From NCBI RefSeq assembly GCF_045679555.1, contig NC_092087.1:23150925-23214924 (forward strand): 64,000 nt of DNA. Direction: 5' to 3'. The DNA comes from Salvelinus alpinus (taxonomy: Eukaryota; Chordata; Actinopteri; Salmoniformes; Salmonidae). The notes under the pieces were generated by a model that worked only from the letters and a program-made list of their open reading frames with translations, was not told the DNA's origin and did no database searches. How positions within the stretch are numbered: the first letter of the stretch is position 1; each line of letters opens with the position of its first letter. A program made the translations under genes and the position numbers. Below are positions 13,383-24,672 of this stretch, piece by piece.

Positions 13383-13728
13383 TGTCACGGCCGTCGTCGG
13401 AAGGAGACCAAGGTGCAGAGTGGTGAGTGTACATTTTATTTTATTTTAGTAAATGTCGCCAAGAAAACAAAGAAACGACCGTGAAGCTTAACAGGGCATG
13501 AGTGCCACTAACAAAGATAACTACCCACAAACACCAAAGGAAAAAAGGCTGCCTAAGTATGATTCCCAATCAGAAACAACGAATGACAGCTGTCCCTGAT
13601 TGAGAACCATACCCGGCCAAAACATAGAAATACAAAACATAGAAATAAAGAACATAGAATGCCCACCCAAATCACACCCTGACCAAAACAGAGGCATAAA
13701 AAAGGCTCTCTAAGGTCAGGGCGTGACA
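13383..13728 (-). mobile_element. Solo LTR (TGTCACGCCCTGACC family), copy 1, antisense
   Basis: It runs from TGTCACGGCCGTC to GGTCAGGGCGTGACA and is flanked by a perfect 5-bp duplication GTGCT (13378-13382 and 13729-13733). It interrupts hAT transposase 2. It contains the family's internal near-palindrome at 13559-13611. Confidence 0.88.
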
Positions 13729-15119
13729 GTGCTCTCATACGGTTGTGGAATAAGTGATTTTGAAAAGGTTTTCCTGCTTGGAATTGTGTACATTGGATTT
13801 AGACTATTGCTACAATTTCTTAAACCTCTGTCCTCCACGATCAAAAATGGCTGGAAATCGGTGGCAATCATTTTAGCCAATGCAATATCAATTTGGCCTT
13901 GTTTTGCTACAGACATAGACTTTGGAATGAACTGGTCCATAGAAGACTGCGTTGCTGTGGGTCGCGGAGTAGGCCTACTTGACTGAGTGGATACATCTCC
14001 ACGTGTGGAGGTGCTGGCTCCACCGCTATCACTAGCAGGCCCGCTAGTTTCTCAAAGCTCCGCTACAGCTAGCTTCACAGTTGGGTGCACAGTTCGCATA
14101 TGCCGGTGTAGGTTGTGCGTAGAACCGGCTTTATATGAGATTTTGTTTTGGCAAATTCTATACTGTGCTCTAACATTGTCTACATTATTAAAATGCATCC
14201 AAATGCTACTGTGCTTCCGACTCATTTTCCAGCTGTTGTTTTCCCAGCTGTCCTTCCTCTCTCTCCTTGGCTGCTAAGTGTGTGACTGTGAGTGAGTTGG
14301 CTCGGCCCTCCGTCACGCATCTTTGGTTCATTGCTTGACAGCGTGTCTGATTGACAGGAACAACAGGTGAGGCTGTTAGTTTGAGCAGACAGTCAGAACG
14401 AATGTGTGCGCTTGAACATTTAGGCCTATATTATTTTATTTCTTTTTTCGTTCTTTGAATTAGTTAATTCTATTCATTTCAATCTTTTGATTATTCATAT
14501 CTTAATTTTGTAATATTTCTATAAATAGATTTGGCTCTTCTGATATGTGAGCCGGCTCCCAACGTTCACCTACAAGAGCCTCTTAGAGCCGACTCGTTTG
14601 CGAACGACCCATCACTAACACAGGCATCTTCCTCCCACTCGCGCTGCTGCCAAACTGAGCTGAGATACCACTGCTAAACAGTGAGCGCAGTTGCACTTGT
14701 CCAAATCAATTTCAGGAATTAATTAAATTATTATACATTTACTCTGACATGTCGCGGCCCACTATTAACAGGTCCGTCGCAACCCATTCTTTAAGAAAGA
14801 CTGCTTTAGGAAGTATGAGAGCACAGACGGTCGTTTCGCCTATCCAAGTTCTGCTAGGAGCAAACTGAACCTATGTATGAGGCTGCCTTAACATTGGAGC
14901 TGATAGAGAACCCCTGTATGAGTCATAATACCCATAAAACCTAGTGGTCAAACAAGTAAATGTTTCCAGTAATTTTTCCACTATTCATAGGAGATTTTAG
15001 AAAAACTTAAAATAGGGACTGAGATTGGTGTAGGCTTACCCTGGCATGACGTTTTGATAACCGTGTAAATCTCTCTAGGGCAAGGTGACTTTAATCAATA
15101 TATTCGCCTATATTCACAC

Positions 15120-16480
15120 TGTCACGACTTCTGCCGAAGTCGGTTCCTCTCCTTGTTCGGGTGGTGTTCGGCGGTCGACGTCACCGGTCTTCTAGCGATC
15201 GCCAATCCATTTTTCATTTTCCATTTGTTTTGTCTTGTTTTCCCACACACCTGGTTTTCATTCCCTCATTACATGTTGTGTATTTAACTCTCTGTTCCCC
15301 CCATGTCTTTGTGTGGTATTGTTTGTTGTGCTTGTGCACATGTTGACTGGTGCGCGTCGGGTTTTGTACCCATGTTGTTATTTTCTTGATGCCGTTGGTT
15401 TTGGTATTAAATTCTCTAGGATAGGGGACAGCATTTTCACGTTTGGATGAAAAGCGTGCCCAGAGTAAACTGCCTCCTACTCAGTCCCAGATGCTAATAT
15501 ATGCATATTATTGTCATGTCTGTGACTATAACAGAACTTATTTGGCAAGCAAAACCCTGAGGACAAACCATTCAGATTTATTTTTTTTTGGTCATTTTCT
15601 TTTCAATGGGGTTTCATTGGGAATCCAGATTTCTAAGGGACCTTCCTGCAGTTCCTATCGCTTCCACTGGATGTCAACAGTCTTTAGAAATTGGTTGAGG
15701 TTTTTCCTTTGAGAAATGAAGAAGTAGCCATGTTCAGAATGAGGCTCCAGTTAAGTGTACTGTTTGTTAGAGGGTCGTGACCAGAAAGCATGCTACACAT
15801 TGTTTTCCTCCGGTATTGAACACAGATCATCCCGTCTTCAATTTGATCGATTATTTACGTTAAAAAATACCTAAAGTTGTATTACAAAAGTAGTTTGAAA
15901 TGTTTGGACAAAGCTTACAGGTAACTTTTGAGATATTTTGTAGTCACGTTGTGCAAGTTGGAACCGGTGTTTTTCTGGATCAAACGCGCCAAATAAATGG
16001 ACATTTTGGATATATATCGACGGAATTAATCGAACAAAAGGACCATTTGTGATGTTTATGGGACATATTGGAGTGCCAACAGAAGAAGCTCGTCAAAGGT
16101 AAGGCATGAATTATATCTTTATTTCTGCGTTTTGTGTCGCGCCGGGAGGGTTGAAATATGATGGTCTGTGATTGTTAGCTGGGGTGCTATCCTCAGATAA
16201 TAGCATTGTTTGCTTTCGCCGTAAAGCATTTTTGAAATCTGACACGTTGGCTGGATTCACAACAAGTGTAGCTTTAATTTGGTATATTGAATGTGTGATT
16301 TCATGAAGTTTAATTTTTATAGTAATTTATTTGAATTTGGCGCTCTGCATTTTCACTGGATGTTGGCCAGGTGGGACGCTACCATCCCACATATCCCAGA
16401 GAGGTTAAACTGCTCCGGCTATTACCTAGTTCTGCTCTCCTGCGTCTAACTTCCCTTCCACCAGTTACACACCCCTTACA
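15120..16480 (+). repeat. 5' LTR of the gypsy element, interrupted by a TTAA element
   Basis: The LTR parts 15120-15410 and 16405-16480 together match the 3' LTR 20237-20564, which lacks a short segment near 20380. The end is TTACA at 16480. Confidence 0.9.
15411..16404. mobile_element. 994-bp piggyBac-like non-autonomous element in the 5' LTR
   Basis: It is flanked by TTAA on both sides (15407-15410 and 16405-16408). Ends are ATTCTCTAGGATAGG and ATATCCCAGAGAGG, imperfect inverted ends of the CCTCTCTRGGATA type. Removing it restores the LTR sequence TATTAAACTGC. No transposase is present. Confidence 0.82.
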
Positions 16481-16497
16481 GAATAGCACACCCGAAT

Positions 16498-17096
16498 ATG
16501 GAGTCAGCAGGAGCAGGTTCCCCTGGTATGGAGATTGAGGAGCGCGTCCAGGAACACACAGCGATGCTCCACCATCTCGGCACCGCCATAGACCGCGTCG
16601 TCCGAACTATGGACCGCTGGGAGAGACGGAGATTTCCTCCAGCACCTCCACCAGCACAACAGGGGCCTCCACTACTCACTCCCCCTGCACCCGTTTTAGT
16701 GGGATTCGCCTCACCCTCCCCGGGGAGAACGATGGGACGGCAGCCCGCTGCCAGGGTTTCCTGCTACAGTTGGAGTTATACCTGGCAACCGTCCACCCGG
16801 CTCCTTTGGGCCGTGAATGGGTGTCCGCCCTCGTCTCATGCCTCTCGGGGAAAGCCCTGGAGTGGGCCAATGCCGTGTGGGTGGAAGGAGATGCGGTGCT
16901 GGACCACTTTGAGGAGTTCACCCATCGTTTCCAGGCAGTCACCACCGCTCCGATGCCCATGGAGTTGGGAGGTGCTGCGCTCAGGGAGAATCGTGCACCA
17001 TCTGTGGCCACAGAGGTCACACTGCCGGTCGGTGCCGGGTTGGTTCCTCTGGGGGTCGAGGTAACAGGCAGGGCACTCTGGCATCACCCCAGGTGA
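16498..17096 (+). pseudogene. gypsy gag remnant
   Basis: The start MESAGAGSPGMEIEERVQEH at 16498 leads into a proline-rich stretch. The capsid-like part LSGKALEWANAVWVEGDAV (about 16845) is in another frame. A CCHC zinc knuckle (Cys-x2-Cys-x4-His-x4-Cys) lies at 16994-17035 in a further frame. Two or more frameshifts and an internal deletion separate them. Gag would package the element's RNA in cytoplasmic particles. Confidence 0.8.
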
Positions 17097-19071
17097 GAAG
17101 GCACCATTCTCACCCAGAGCCCTCTGTTGCACACATGTTTTTGTTTGTTACTATTCCTGAGTTTTCCCCGCATTCCCAGCATAAGGTGCTCGTCGATTCT
17201 GGCGCGGCTGGGAATTTTATTGACAGATCATTTGCACATAGTTTAGGGATCCCCATCGTTCCTGTGGCTATGCCCTTCCCAGTTCACGCCTTAGGTAGTC
17301 GACCATTAGGGTCAGGGTTGATTAGGGAGGCCACCGCTCCCTTGGACATGGTGACGCAGGGGGGTCACACGGAGAAAATCAGTCTCTTTCTCATTGACTC
17401 TCCTGCGTTTCCAGTGGTGCTAGGCCTACCCTGGTTAGCTTGTCATGACCCCACTGTTTCATGGCAACGGAGGGCTCCCACGGGGTGGTCGCGAGAGTGC
17501 TCGGGGGGGTGTTTAGGGGTTTCCGTAGGTGCTACTACGGTGGAAAGTCCAGACCAGGTTTCCACTGTGCGCATTCCCCCCGAATATGCTGATTTGGCTC
17601 TCGCCTTCTCCAAAAAGAAGGCGACTCAATTACCACCCCATCGACAGGGGGATTGTGCGATAAATCTCCTGGTAGATGCTGCACTTCCCAGGAGTCACGT
17701 GTATCCACTGTCACAGGCGGAGACGGTGGCTATGGAAACATATGTCTCCGAATCCCTGCGTCAGGGGTACATTCGGCCCTCCACTTCCCCAAGTTTATTT
17801 TTTGTGAAGAAAAAGGAGGGAGGTCTGCGCCCATGTATTGACTATCGAGGCCTTAATCAGATAACTGTGAGGTACAGTTACCCGCTACCTCTTATCGCCA
17901 CGGTGATTGAGTCAATGCACGGGGCACGCTTCTTCACCAAACTTGATCTCAGGAGTGCTTACAACCTGGTGCGTATCCGGGAGGGAGATGAGTGGAAGAC
18001 GGTGTTCAGTACAACCTCAGGGCATTATGAGTACCTCGTCATGCTGTATGGGTTGATGAATGCACCATCAGTCTTCCAAGCCTTTGTAGACGAGATTTTC
18101 AGGGACCTTCACGTGCAGGGTGTAGTGGTGTATATTGATGACATTCTGATATACTCCGCTACACGCGCCGAGCATGTGTCCCTGGTGCGCAAGGTGCTTG
18201 GTCGACTGTTGGAGCATGACCTGTACGCCAAGGCTGAGAAATGTCTGTTCTTCCAACAGTCCGTCTCCTTCCTAGGGTACCACATTTCCACCTCAGGAGT
18301 GGAGATGGAGAGTGAACGCATCTCAGCCGTACGTAATTGGCCGACTCCCACCATGGTAAAGGAGGTGCAGCAGTTTCTAGGGTTTGCCAATTACTACCGG
18401 AGGTTTATCCGGGGTTTTATTCAGGTAGCGGCTCCCATTACCTCACTGCTGAAGGGGGGACCGGTGCGTTTGAAGTGGTCGGCTGAGGCGGACAGGGCCT
18501 TTGGTCACCTGAGGGCTCTGTTTACCTCGGCTCCCGTGCTGGCCCATCCGGATCCCTCTTTGGCATTCATAGTGGAGGTGGACGCGTCCGAGGCTGGGAT
18601 AGGAGCCGTGCTCTCTCAGCGCTCGGGTACGCCACCGAAGCTCCGCCCCGCGCCTTCTTCTCAGCCCGGCGGAGCGAAGCTATGACATGGGGGACCGGGA
18701 GCTGTTGGCTGTCATCAAGGCTTTGAAGGCGTGGAGACATTGGCTTGAGGGGGCTAAACACCCTTTTCTCATCTGGACTGACCACCGCATTCTACATCCG
18801 GGCGGCGAGGAGACTGAACCCTCGCCAGGCAAGGTGGGCCATGTTTTTCACCCGTTTTGTTTTCACCCTTTCTTACAGACCAGGTACCCAGAACGTGAAG
18901 GCAGATGCACTGTCCCGGCTGTATGACACAGAGGAGCGGCCCATGGATCCCAGCCCCATATTCCCGGCCTCCTGCCTGGTGGCGCCGGTAGTGTGGGAGC
19001 TGGACACGGACATTGAGCAGGCGTTGTGTGCAGAGCCCGCTCCCCTCCAGTGTCCCGCTGGGCGTCTGTAA
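17093..19071 (+). pseudogene. gypsy pol: protease, reverse transcriptase, RNase H
   Basis: A 530-codon frame runs 17093-18685. The aspartic protease motif [11 protein letters not shown] is at about residue 33. The reverse transcriptase core has [20 protein letters not shown] (about residue 244), [18 protein letters not shown]-like [15 protein letters not shown] and the catalytic YIDDILIYS at 18131. The tether region is [15 protein letters not shown]. The RNase H start is [17 protein letters not shown] near 18585. A frameshift near 18645 moves the rest of RNase H to other frames ([20 protein letters not shown] at 18687, [15 protein letters not shown] at about 18900). Catalytic motifs are intact, but the frameshifted RNase H makes the polyprotein unproducible. 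Confidence 0.9.
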
Positions 19072-20080
19072 GTTCCGTCTGCTGTCCGTGACCATGATCT
19101 ATTGGGCCCACACGTCACCCTCCTCTGGTCATCCAGGCATCGGTCGGACGGTGCGCTGTCTGAGTGGGAAGTACTGGTGGCCCACTTTGGCGAAGGACGT
19201 GAGGGTTTATGTTTCCTCCTGCTCGGTGTGCGCCCAGTGTAAGGCTCCTAGGCACCTGCCCAGAGGTAAACTACACCCTTTAACCGTTCCACAGCGGCCG
19301 TGGTCACACCTGTTGATTGATTTCCTGACCAATCTCCCCCCATCAAAGGGAAACACCACGATCCTGGTTGTTGTGGATCGTTTCTCTAAGTCCTGCCGTC
19401 TCCTCCCGCTGCCCGGTCTCCCTACGGCCCTACAGACTGCGGAGGTCTTGTTTACACACGTCTTCCGGGACTACGGCGTGCCTGAAGACATAGTGTCTGT
19501 TCGGGGTCCCCAGTTCACTTCGAGGGTCTGGACGGTATTCATGGAACGTCTGGGGGTCTCGATCAGCCTTACCTCGGATTTTCACCCCGAGAGTAACGGG
19601 CAAGTGGAGAGTGTAAACCAGGATGTGGGTAGGTTTCTGAGGTCTTATTGCCAGGACCGGCCAGGTGAGTGGGCAGCGTTCTTGCCCTGGGCAGAGATGG
19701 CTCAGAACTCGCTCCGCCACTCCTCCACTAACCTCTCCCCCTTCCAGTGCGTCCTCCTGCGGTGGACGACTGGTACCAGCACGCGGAGGAAACATGGGAC
19801 GCCGCCCATGTTCACCTTCAGCGCGCCAAGCTGCGCCAGAAAGCCGGCGCAGACCGCCACCGCAGTGAGGCCCCGGTGTTTGCACCGGGGGACCGGGTCT
19901 GGCTCTCGACCCGAAACCTGCCCCTCCGCCTGAACTGCCGGAAGTGGGATCCGCGGTTTGTGGGGCCATTTAAAGTCCTGAGGAGACTGAACGAGGTGAG
20001 TTACAGGTTACAGCTTCCCCCCCGATTACCGTATTAACCCCTCGTTCCATGTGTCTCTCCTCAGGCCGGTGGTGGCTGGC
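19013..20080 (+). pseudogene. gypsy integrase with a lost catalytic Asp
   Basis: The zinc-binding HHCC part includes [11 protein letters not shown] and CSVCAQCK (about 19215-19240). The DDE core shows [20 protein letters not shown] with the first Asp, then [11 protein letters not shown] where SDRGPQF is usual. The second catalytic Asp is Val (GTT, 19499-19501). [15 protein letters not shown] carries the Glu. A frameshift near 19750 moves the C-terminal part ([29 protein letters not shown]) to the frame ending at about 20035. Integrase would join element DNA to the host chromosome; this copy could not. Confidence 0.88.
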
Positions 20081-20220
20081 TCGCTCCAGAGGACGTGTTG
20101 GACGTGGACGTGTTGGACCCTTCAATGCTGCAGGAGTTCCACCGTCTCCATCCGGATCGCCCTGCATCTCTCCCTCCGGGTCATCCCCGAGGCCGGTGTC
20201 AGCTGCTGGAGCCGCGCGTC

Positions 20221-20236
20221 AAGGGGGGTGGGGTAC
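20221..20236 (+). other. Polypurine tract before the 3' LTR
   Basis: AAGGGGGGTGGGGTAC directly precedes the 3' LTR start at 20237, which is the expected place for plus-strand priming. Confidence 0.7.
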
Positions 20237-20564
20237 TGTCAGGACTTCTGCCGAAGTCGGTTCCTCTCCTTGTTCGGGCGGTGTTCGGCGGTCGACGTCA
20301 CCGGTCTTCTAGCCATCGCCGATCCATTTTTCATTTTCCATTTGTTTTGTCTTGTTTTCCTACACACCTGGTTTTCAATCCTGTCTTTGTGTGGTATTGT
20401 TTGTTGTAAGTGCTTGTGCACATGTTGACTGGTGCGCATCGGGTTTTGTACCCATGTTGTTATTTTCTTGATGCCGTTGGTTTTGGTATTAAACTGCTCC
20501 GGCTATTACTTGGTTCTGCTCTCCTGCATCTGACTTCCCTGCCACCAGTTACGCACCCCTTACA
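20237..20564 (+). repeat. 3' LTR of the gypsy element
   Basis: It begins TGTCAGGACTTC and ends ACCCCTTACA. It matches the split 5' LTR and the solo LTR at 54318-54662. Confidence 0.93.
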
Positions 20565-20698
20565 CACACCCCCAAAATAAAATGCAAATTAGCTGCTAAT
20601 GTGGCTTTCATGAAGTTCTACAATTGACATGATGATCTGGATGAGACTTCCAAATCTAGGCAAAGGTAAGAAACCCTGGATTAACTATCTAATGTTAG

Positions 20699-21309
20699 CA
20701 GTGGTGTAAAGTACTTAAGTAAAAATACTTTAAAGTACTACTTAAGTCTTTTTTTTGTGTATCTGTACTTTACTTTACTATTTACATTTTTGACATCTTT
20801 TCACTATACTTCACTACATTCCTAAAAAAAATAATGTACTTTTTACTCCATACATTTTCCATGACACTCGAAAGTACTCGTTACATTTGGAATGTTTACA
20901 GGACAGGACAAGGGTCCAATTCACACACTTTTCAAAAGAACATCCCTATTCATCCCTACTGCCTCTGATATAGTGGACTCACTAAACACAAATGCTTCAT
21001 TTGTAAATTATGTCTAAGTGTTGGAGTGTGCCGCTGGCTATCCGTAAATTTAAAAAACAAGAAAATGGTGCAATCTGGGTTGCTTAATATAAGGAATTTG
21101 AAATGATTTATACTTTGACTTTTGATACTTAGGTATATTTTAGCAAATCAATTTGATTTGATACTGAAGTATATTTTAAACCCAATACTTTTAGACTTTT
21201 ACTCAAGTAATATTTTACTGGGTGACTTTCAATTTTACTTGAGTCATTTTCTATTAAGGTATATTTACTTTTACTTAAGTATGACAATTGGGTAATTTTT
21301 TCACGACTG
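20699..21309. mobile_element. hAT-type MITE, 611 bp
   Basis: It starts CAGTGGTGTAAAGTACTTAA and ends with the inverted CACGACTG. It is flanked by an exact 8-bp duplication AATGTTAG (20691-20698 and 21310-21317). The AT-rich interior has many ACTTAAGTA-type motifs and no ORF. Confidence 0.9.
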
Positions 21310-21370
21310 AATGTTAGCTAAATTTAGTAATGAATAAATTCGCTAAATTTCTTTCAATTGACAATTCTGT

Positions 21371-22968
21371 CGACCACAAAGGGAAACCCAGCCGCGAGCT
21401 GCCCAGTGATGTGAGCCTACCAGACAAGATAATGTGTTTTATGCTCGCTTCGAGGCAAGCAACACGGAGAGCACCAGCTGTTCTAGCATGTGATCACGCT
21501 CTCTTTGGCTGATGTGAGCAAAACCTTTAAACAGGTCAACATTCACAAATCCGGGGGGCCAGACAGATTACCATGACATGTACTCAAAGCATGCGCGGAC
21601 CAACTGGCAAGTGTCTTCAATTACATTTTCAACCTCTCCCTGACCGAGTCTGTAATACCTACATGTTTCAAGCAGACTACCATAGTCCCTGTAACCAAGA
21701 AAGCGAAGGTAACCTGCCTAAATGATTACTGCCTCGTAGCACTCATGTCGGTAGCCATGAAGTGCTTTGAACGGCTGGTCATGGCTCACATCAACACCAT
21801 CATCCCGGAAAACCTAGACCCACTCCAATTCGCATATCGCCCCAACAGGTCCACAGATGACGCAAACTCAATCGCATTCCACACTGCCCTTTTCCACCTG
21901 GACAAAAGGAACACCGATGTGAGAATGCTGTCCATTGACTACAGCTCAGAGTTCATCAACATAGTGCCCACAAAGCTCATCACTAAGCTAACGACCCTCG
22001 GACTAAACACCTCCCTCTGCAACTGGATCTTGGACTTCCTGATGGGCCGTCCCCAGGTGGTAAGAGTAGGCAACAACATATCTGCCACATTTATCCTCAA
22101 CACTGGGGCCCCTCAGGGGTGCGTGCTTAGTCCTGTACTCACTGTTCACCCACGAAGTGTGGTGCCAGGACAACAACCTCTCCCTCAATGTGAGAAAGAC
22201 AAAAGGAGCTGATCGTGGACTACAGGAAAAGGCAGGACGAACAGGCCCCCATTATTATCGACGGAGCTGTAGTGGAGAGTTTCAAGTTCCTTGGTGTCCA
22301 CATCACCAACGAACTATCATGGTCTAAACACACCAAAACAGTCGTGAAGTTCCCTGGTATGGGAACTGCTCGGCATCTGACCGAAAGTTGCTACAGAGGG
22401 TAATGCGTACGGCCCAGTACATCACTGGGGCCAAGCCTCCTGCCATCCAGGACCTATATTCTAGGCGGTGTCAGAGGAAGGCCCAAAACATTGTCAAAGA
22501 TTCCAGTCACCCTAGTTATAGACTGTTCTCTCTGCTACCGCACAGCAAGCGGTACCGGAGTGCCAAGTCTAGGACAAAAAGGCTCCTTAATAGCTTCTAG
22601 CCCCAAGCCAAAAGACTGGTGAACAATTAATCAAATGGCCACCCGGACTATTTACATTGACCCCCCCCCCTTTGTTTTTACACTGCTGCTACTCTGCGTT
22701 TATTATCTATGCATAGTCACTTTACCCCTACTGTACCTACATGTACAAATAACCTCGACTAACCTGTACCCCTGTATATAGCCTCACATTATTGTTCTTT
22801 TATTCTGTTACTTTGTTAAATTAATATTTTTTTTTAACTTAAGTTTATTTAGTTAATATTTTTTTAACTCTACTTCTTGAGCTGCATTATTGGTTAAGGG
22901 CTTGTAACTAAGCATTTCACGGTAAGATCTATACCTGTTGTATTCGGCGCATGTGACAAATAACATTT
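21371..22968 (+). mobile_element. 5'-truncated FADD-type LINE, copy 2
   Basis: The coding remnant is followed by a 3' UTR (22610 on). The tail is CCTGTTGTATTCGGCGCATG then TGACAAATAACATTTGACT, the same tail type as the copy at 58150-60352. It interrupts the inverted-ended element. Confidence 0.82.
21500..22600 (+). pseudogene. LINE reverse transcriptase, catalytic block deleted
   Basis: [56 protein letters not shown] and [12 protein letters not shown] (about 22105) are readable in one 155-codon frame. The frame then jumps to [16 protein letters not shown], a shifted form of a segment that lies after the FADD block in sister copies. The catalytic FADD region is therefore deleted. Later segments ([20 protein letters not shown] near 22265, RTAQYITGAKPPAIQDLYSR near 22400) are in other frames. 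Confidence 0.85.
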
Positions 22969-23313
22969 GACTGTCTTGTGCAACTTTTAAAATGACACAG
23001 TACCTGTTAGCAAAGGTGTCAGCTAGACATGACGGGCAGGAGCTTGCAGGGATTTGTCGTCTTGCATGATGTCTACTTTGATGCTAATTAGCATTTTCGA
23101 ATCTGAGAGTAAATAGAGTAGAATATATTGATAAAAGTCACCTTGTCCGAGAGAGAGTTACATGGTTATCAAAACGTCACACCAGGGTAAGCCTACATGA
23201 AACATAGCCCTTATTTGAAGTGTTTCTAAAATCCCCTATGGGAAAAACGAATGGTGGAAAAACGATTGGAACCATTTCCCTGTTTGAACTTTAGGTTTTA
23301 TGAGTGTTATGAC

Positions 23314-24216
23314 ACCTCCGGTGTGGGGCTCTATTGAATCTAGGCCTAAATACCAAATTCACTTTTGCTTGTTCATATTTCTAACACTAGAGGGCAACAT
23401 TGGTCTAAAGATCAAGATTATGTCTGTCAATGGTACAATGCTGCGTTCTAAAATGTTCTGTACTGTGGACAAGGAAATGTAGGTTGAAGTAAATTATTCT
23501 ACACGAATCTTACAGAGCAATACAGGTAACACTACATAAACCTAGATGCTTTAATCTAGTTCCCAATGGGATCCCCCACTTTCCGCTCCCCTCTAATTCC
23601 TGTTGGTTTTCCTGAAGCTCTGAGATATAACATAATTAATGAAATAAAGTGTGAAATGTGAACCTTTGACCCTAGAGAGTATAACTCTGTTGTGCACTGA
23701 CCAGACATTACTAATGCACTGACCGTGGCGCTAAACCCAAGTGTGTATTGTTACTGTAATTTCATGATTATAGGCTTGTTATGGTGATTGCATGACATAA
23801 ACTACTGTTACAATTGAGTGTGCAATTACAAACTTTTAACACCAAAATTATACAACTTAATTAATTTCCAGTAATGTGATTGTTTGGAGCAGACAACGAC
23901 TGCAACAGTAATAAATACACAGTGAAAGGTCGCTGCTGATCATTAGATGTGAACGGGTACAAGACAATGTCATTCATTAATAAATTACCTGGAGTTAAAG
24001 ATTTACAATTCAATCAAGCTTTCAGAGTGCCTCTGAATCAATCTCTATTATTTATTTATTTAACACAAATTTAGGTAGATATTTGCAAACAAACAGAATA
24101 TGCCAGGCTAAACAATGAGAAAGGAAGATCAATATATCTGCATCTGTGTGTGGCATAACCAGAGAAGTGTTTTGTAACTGATGAAAGCAATTAGCTCATT
24201 TACATAATGATGCAGG
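23314..24216. other. Gene-free stretch
   Basis: AT-rich sequence with only a 60-codon ORF that looks random. No element was recognised. Confidence 0.5.
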
Positions 24217-24218
24217 TA

Positions 24219-24672
24219 ACTGCCCAAAATAAAGGAAACACCAACATAAAGTGTCTTAATAGGGAGTTTGGCCACCATGAGCCAGAACAGCTTCAGTGCA
24301 CCCTGGCATAGATTCTACAAGTGTCTGGAACTCTATTGGAGGGATACCGTTCTTCCACGAGAAATTACATAATTTGGTGTTTTGTTGATGGTGGTGGAAA
24401 ACGCTGTCTCAGGAGCCGCTCCAGAATCTCCCATAAGTGTTCAATTGGGTTTAGATCTGGTGACTGAGACAGCCACGGCATATGGTTAACATTGTTTTCA
24501 TGCTCATCAAACCATTCAGTGAACACTCATGCTCTGTGGATGGGGGCACTGTCATCCTATGGGGGAATAGCCATGGTAGTCAAAATAATGGCCAAAATCA
24601 CGGCCTGCCTTTTTATACATGATCCTAAGCATGATGGGATGTTAATTGCTTAATTAGTGTTTCCTTTATTTA
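24219..24672 (-). mobile_element. Tc1/mariner-type remnant
   Basis: It starts after TA with ACTGCCCAAAATAAAGGAAA and ends with the inverted GTGTTTCCTTTATTT. The interior resembles the minus-strand 5' part of a salmonid Tc1 transposon but has no usable frame. The end is approximate because a minisatellite abuts it. Confidence 0.65.

Larger units (their letters stand above)
12110..14280 (-). pseudogene. hAT transposase 2 (ZBED1-like), interrupted by a solo LTR
   Basis: Read on the minus strand, the parts follow the ZBED1/hAT order. A worn N-terminal BED region lies near 14280-14080. SMDQFIPKSMSVAKQ and IATDFQPFLIVEDRG lie near 13940-13840. SRKTFSKSLIPQPYEST (about 13790-13740) is then cut by the LTR. 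The frame resumes with SVRERVQKATAV, LTTDCWTSR (about 13320), CCVSDNAANITK (about 13130), RWNSTCYMLKWFL (about 12880) and VVEEVCRVLEPFEQVT. The C-terminal dimerisation domain SVPSERVFSKTEQIITKRRN is at about 12290-12220. Apart from the LTR, a frame change near 13030 and a gap at 12310-12640 break the frame. The domains are nearly complete but the gene cannot be expressed. Confidence 0.82.
11640..14617 (-). mobile_element. hAT transposon 2 (inner), nested in hAT 1
   Basis: The ends are TAGTGATGGGCATTC at 11640 and GAACGACCCATCACTA at 14617, with AGAGCCGGCTCTT-type subterminal motifs. The flanking 8-mers ACACGGGC (11632-11639) and ACACAGGC (14618-14625) differ at one base. It carries a minus-strand ZBED1-like transposase pseudogene and a solo LTR. 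Confidence 0.88.
15120..20564 (+). mobile_element. Ty3/gypsy LTR retrotransposon, full structure, inactive
   Basis: Two LTRs (TGTCACGACTTC ... CCCTTACA) bracket gag, protease, reverse transcriptase, RNase H and integrase in the usual gypsy order. The target-site duplication CACAC is exact (15115-15119 and 20565-20569). A purine tract precedes the 3' LTR. No clear primer-binding site was recognised after 16480. The 5' LTR carries a TTAA-flanked insertion. Its target is the inverted-ended DNA element 14922-23313. Confidence 0.92.
14922..23313. mobile_element. DNA element with roughly 200-bp inverted ends, interrupted three times
   Basis: The left part 14922-15119 (GTCATAATACCCATAAAACC ... ACGTTTTGATAACCGTG) is matched inverted at about 23105-23313 (GGTTATCAAAACGTCA ... 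GGTTTTATGAGTGTTATGAC). The interior resumes at 20565-20698 (GCAAATTAGCTGCTAATGTG), then 21310-21370 (GCTAAATTTAGTAATG), then 22969-23105 (GACTGTCTTGTGC, ACCTGTTAGCAAAGGTGTC). Removing the gypsy element, hAT MITE and LINE leaves a continuous element of about 1 kb without a transposase gene. Confidence 0.72.

Noticed and set aside
16676..17132. Minus-strand ORFs across the gypsy gag and pol region
   Set aside because: Shadows of the sense coding remnants.
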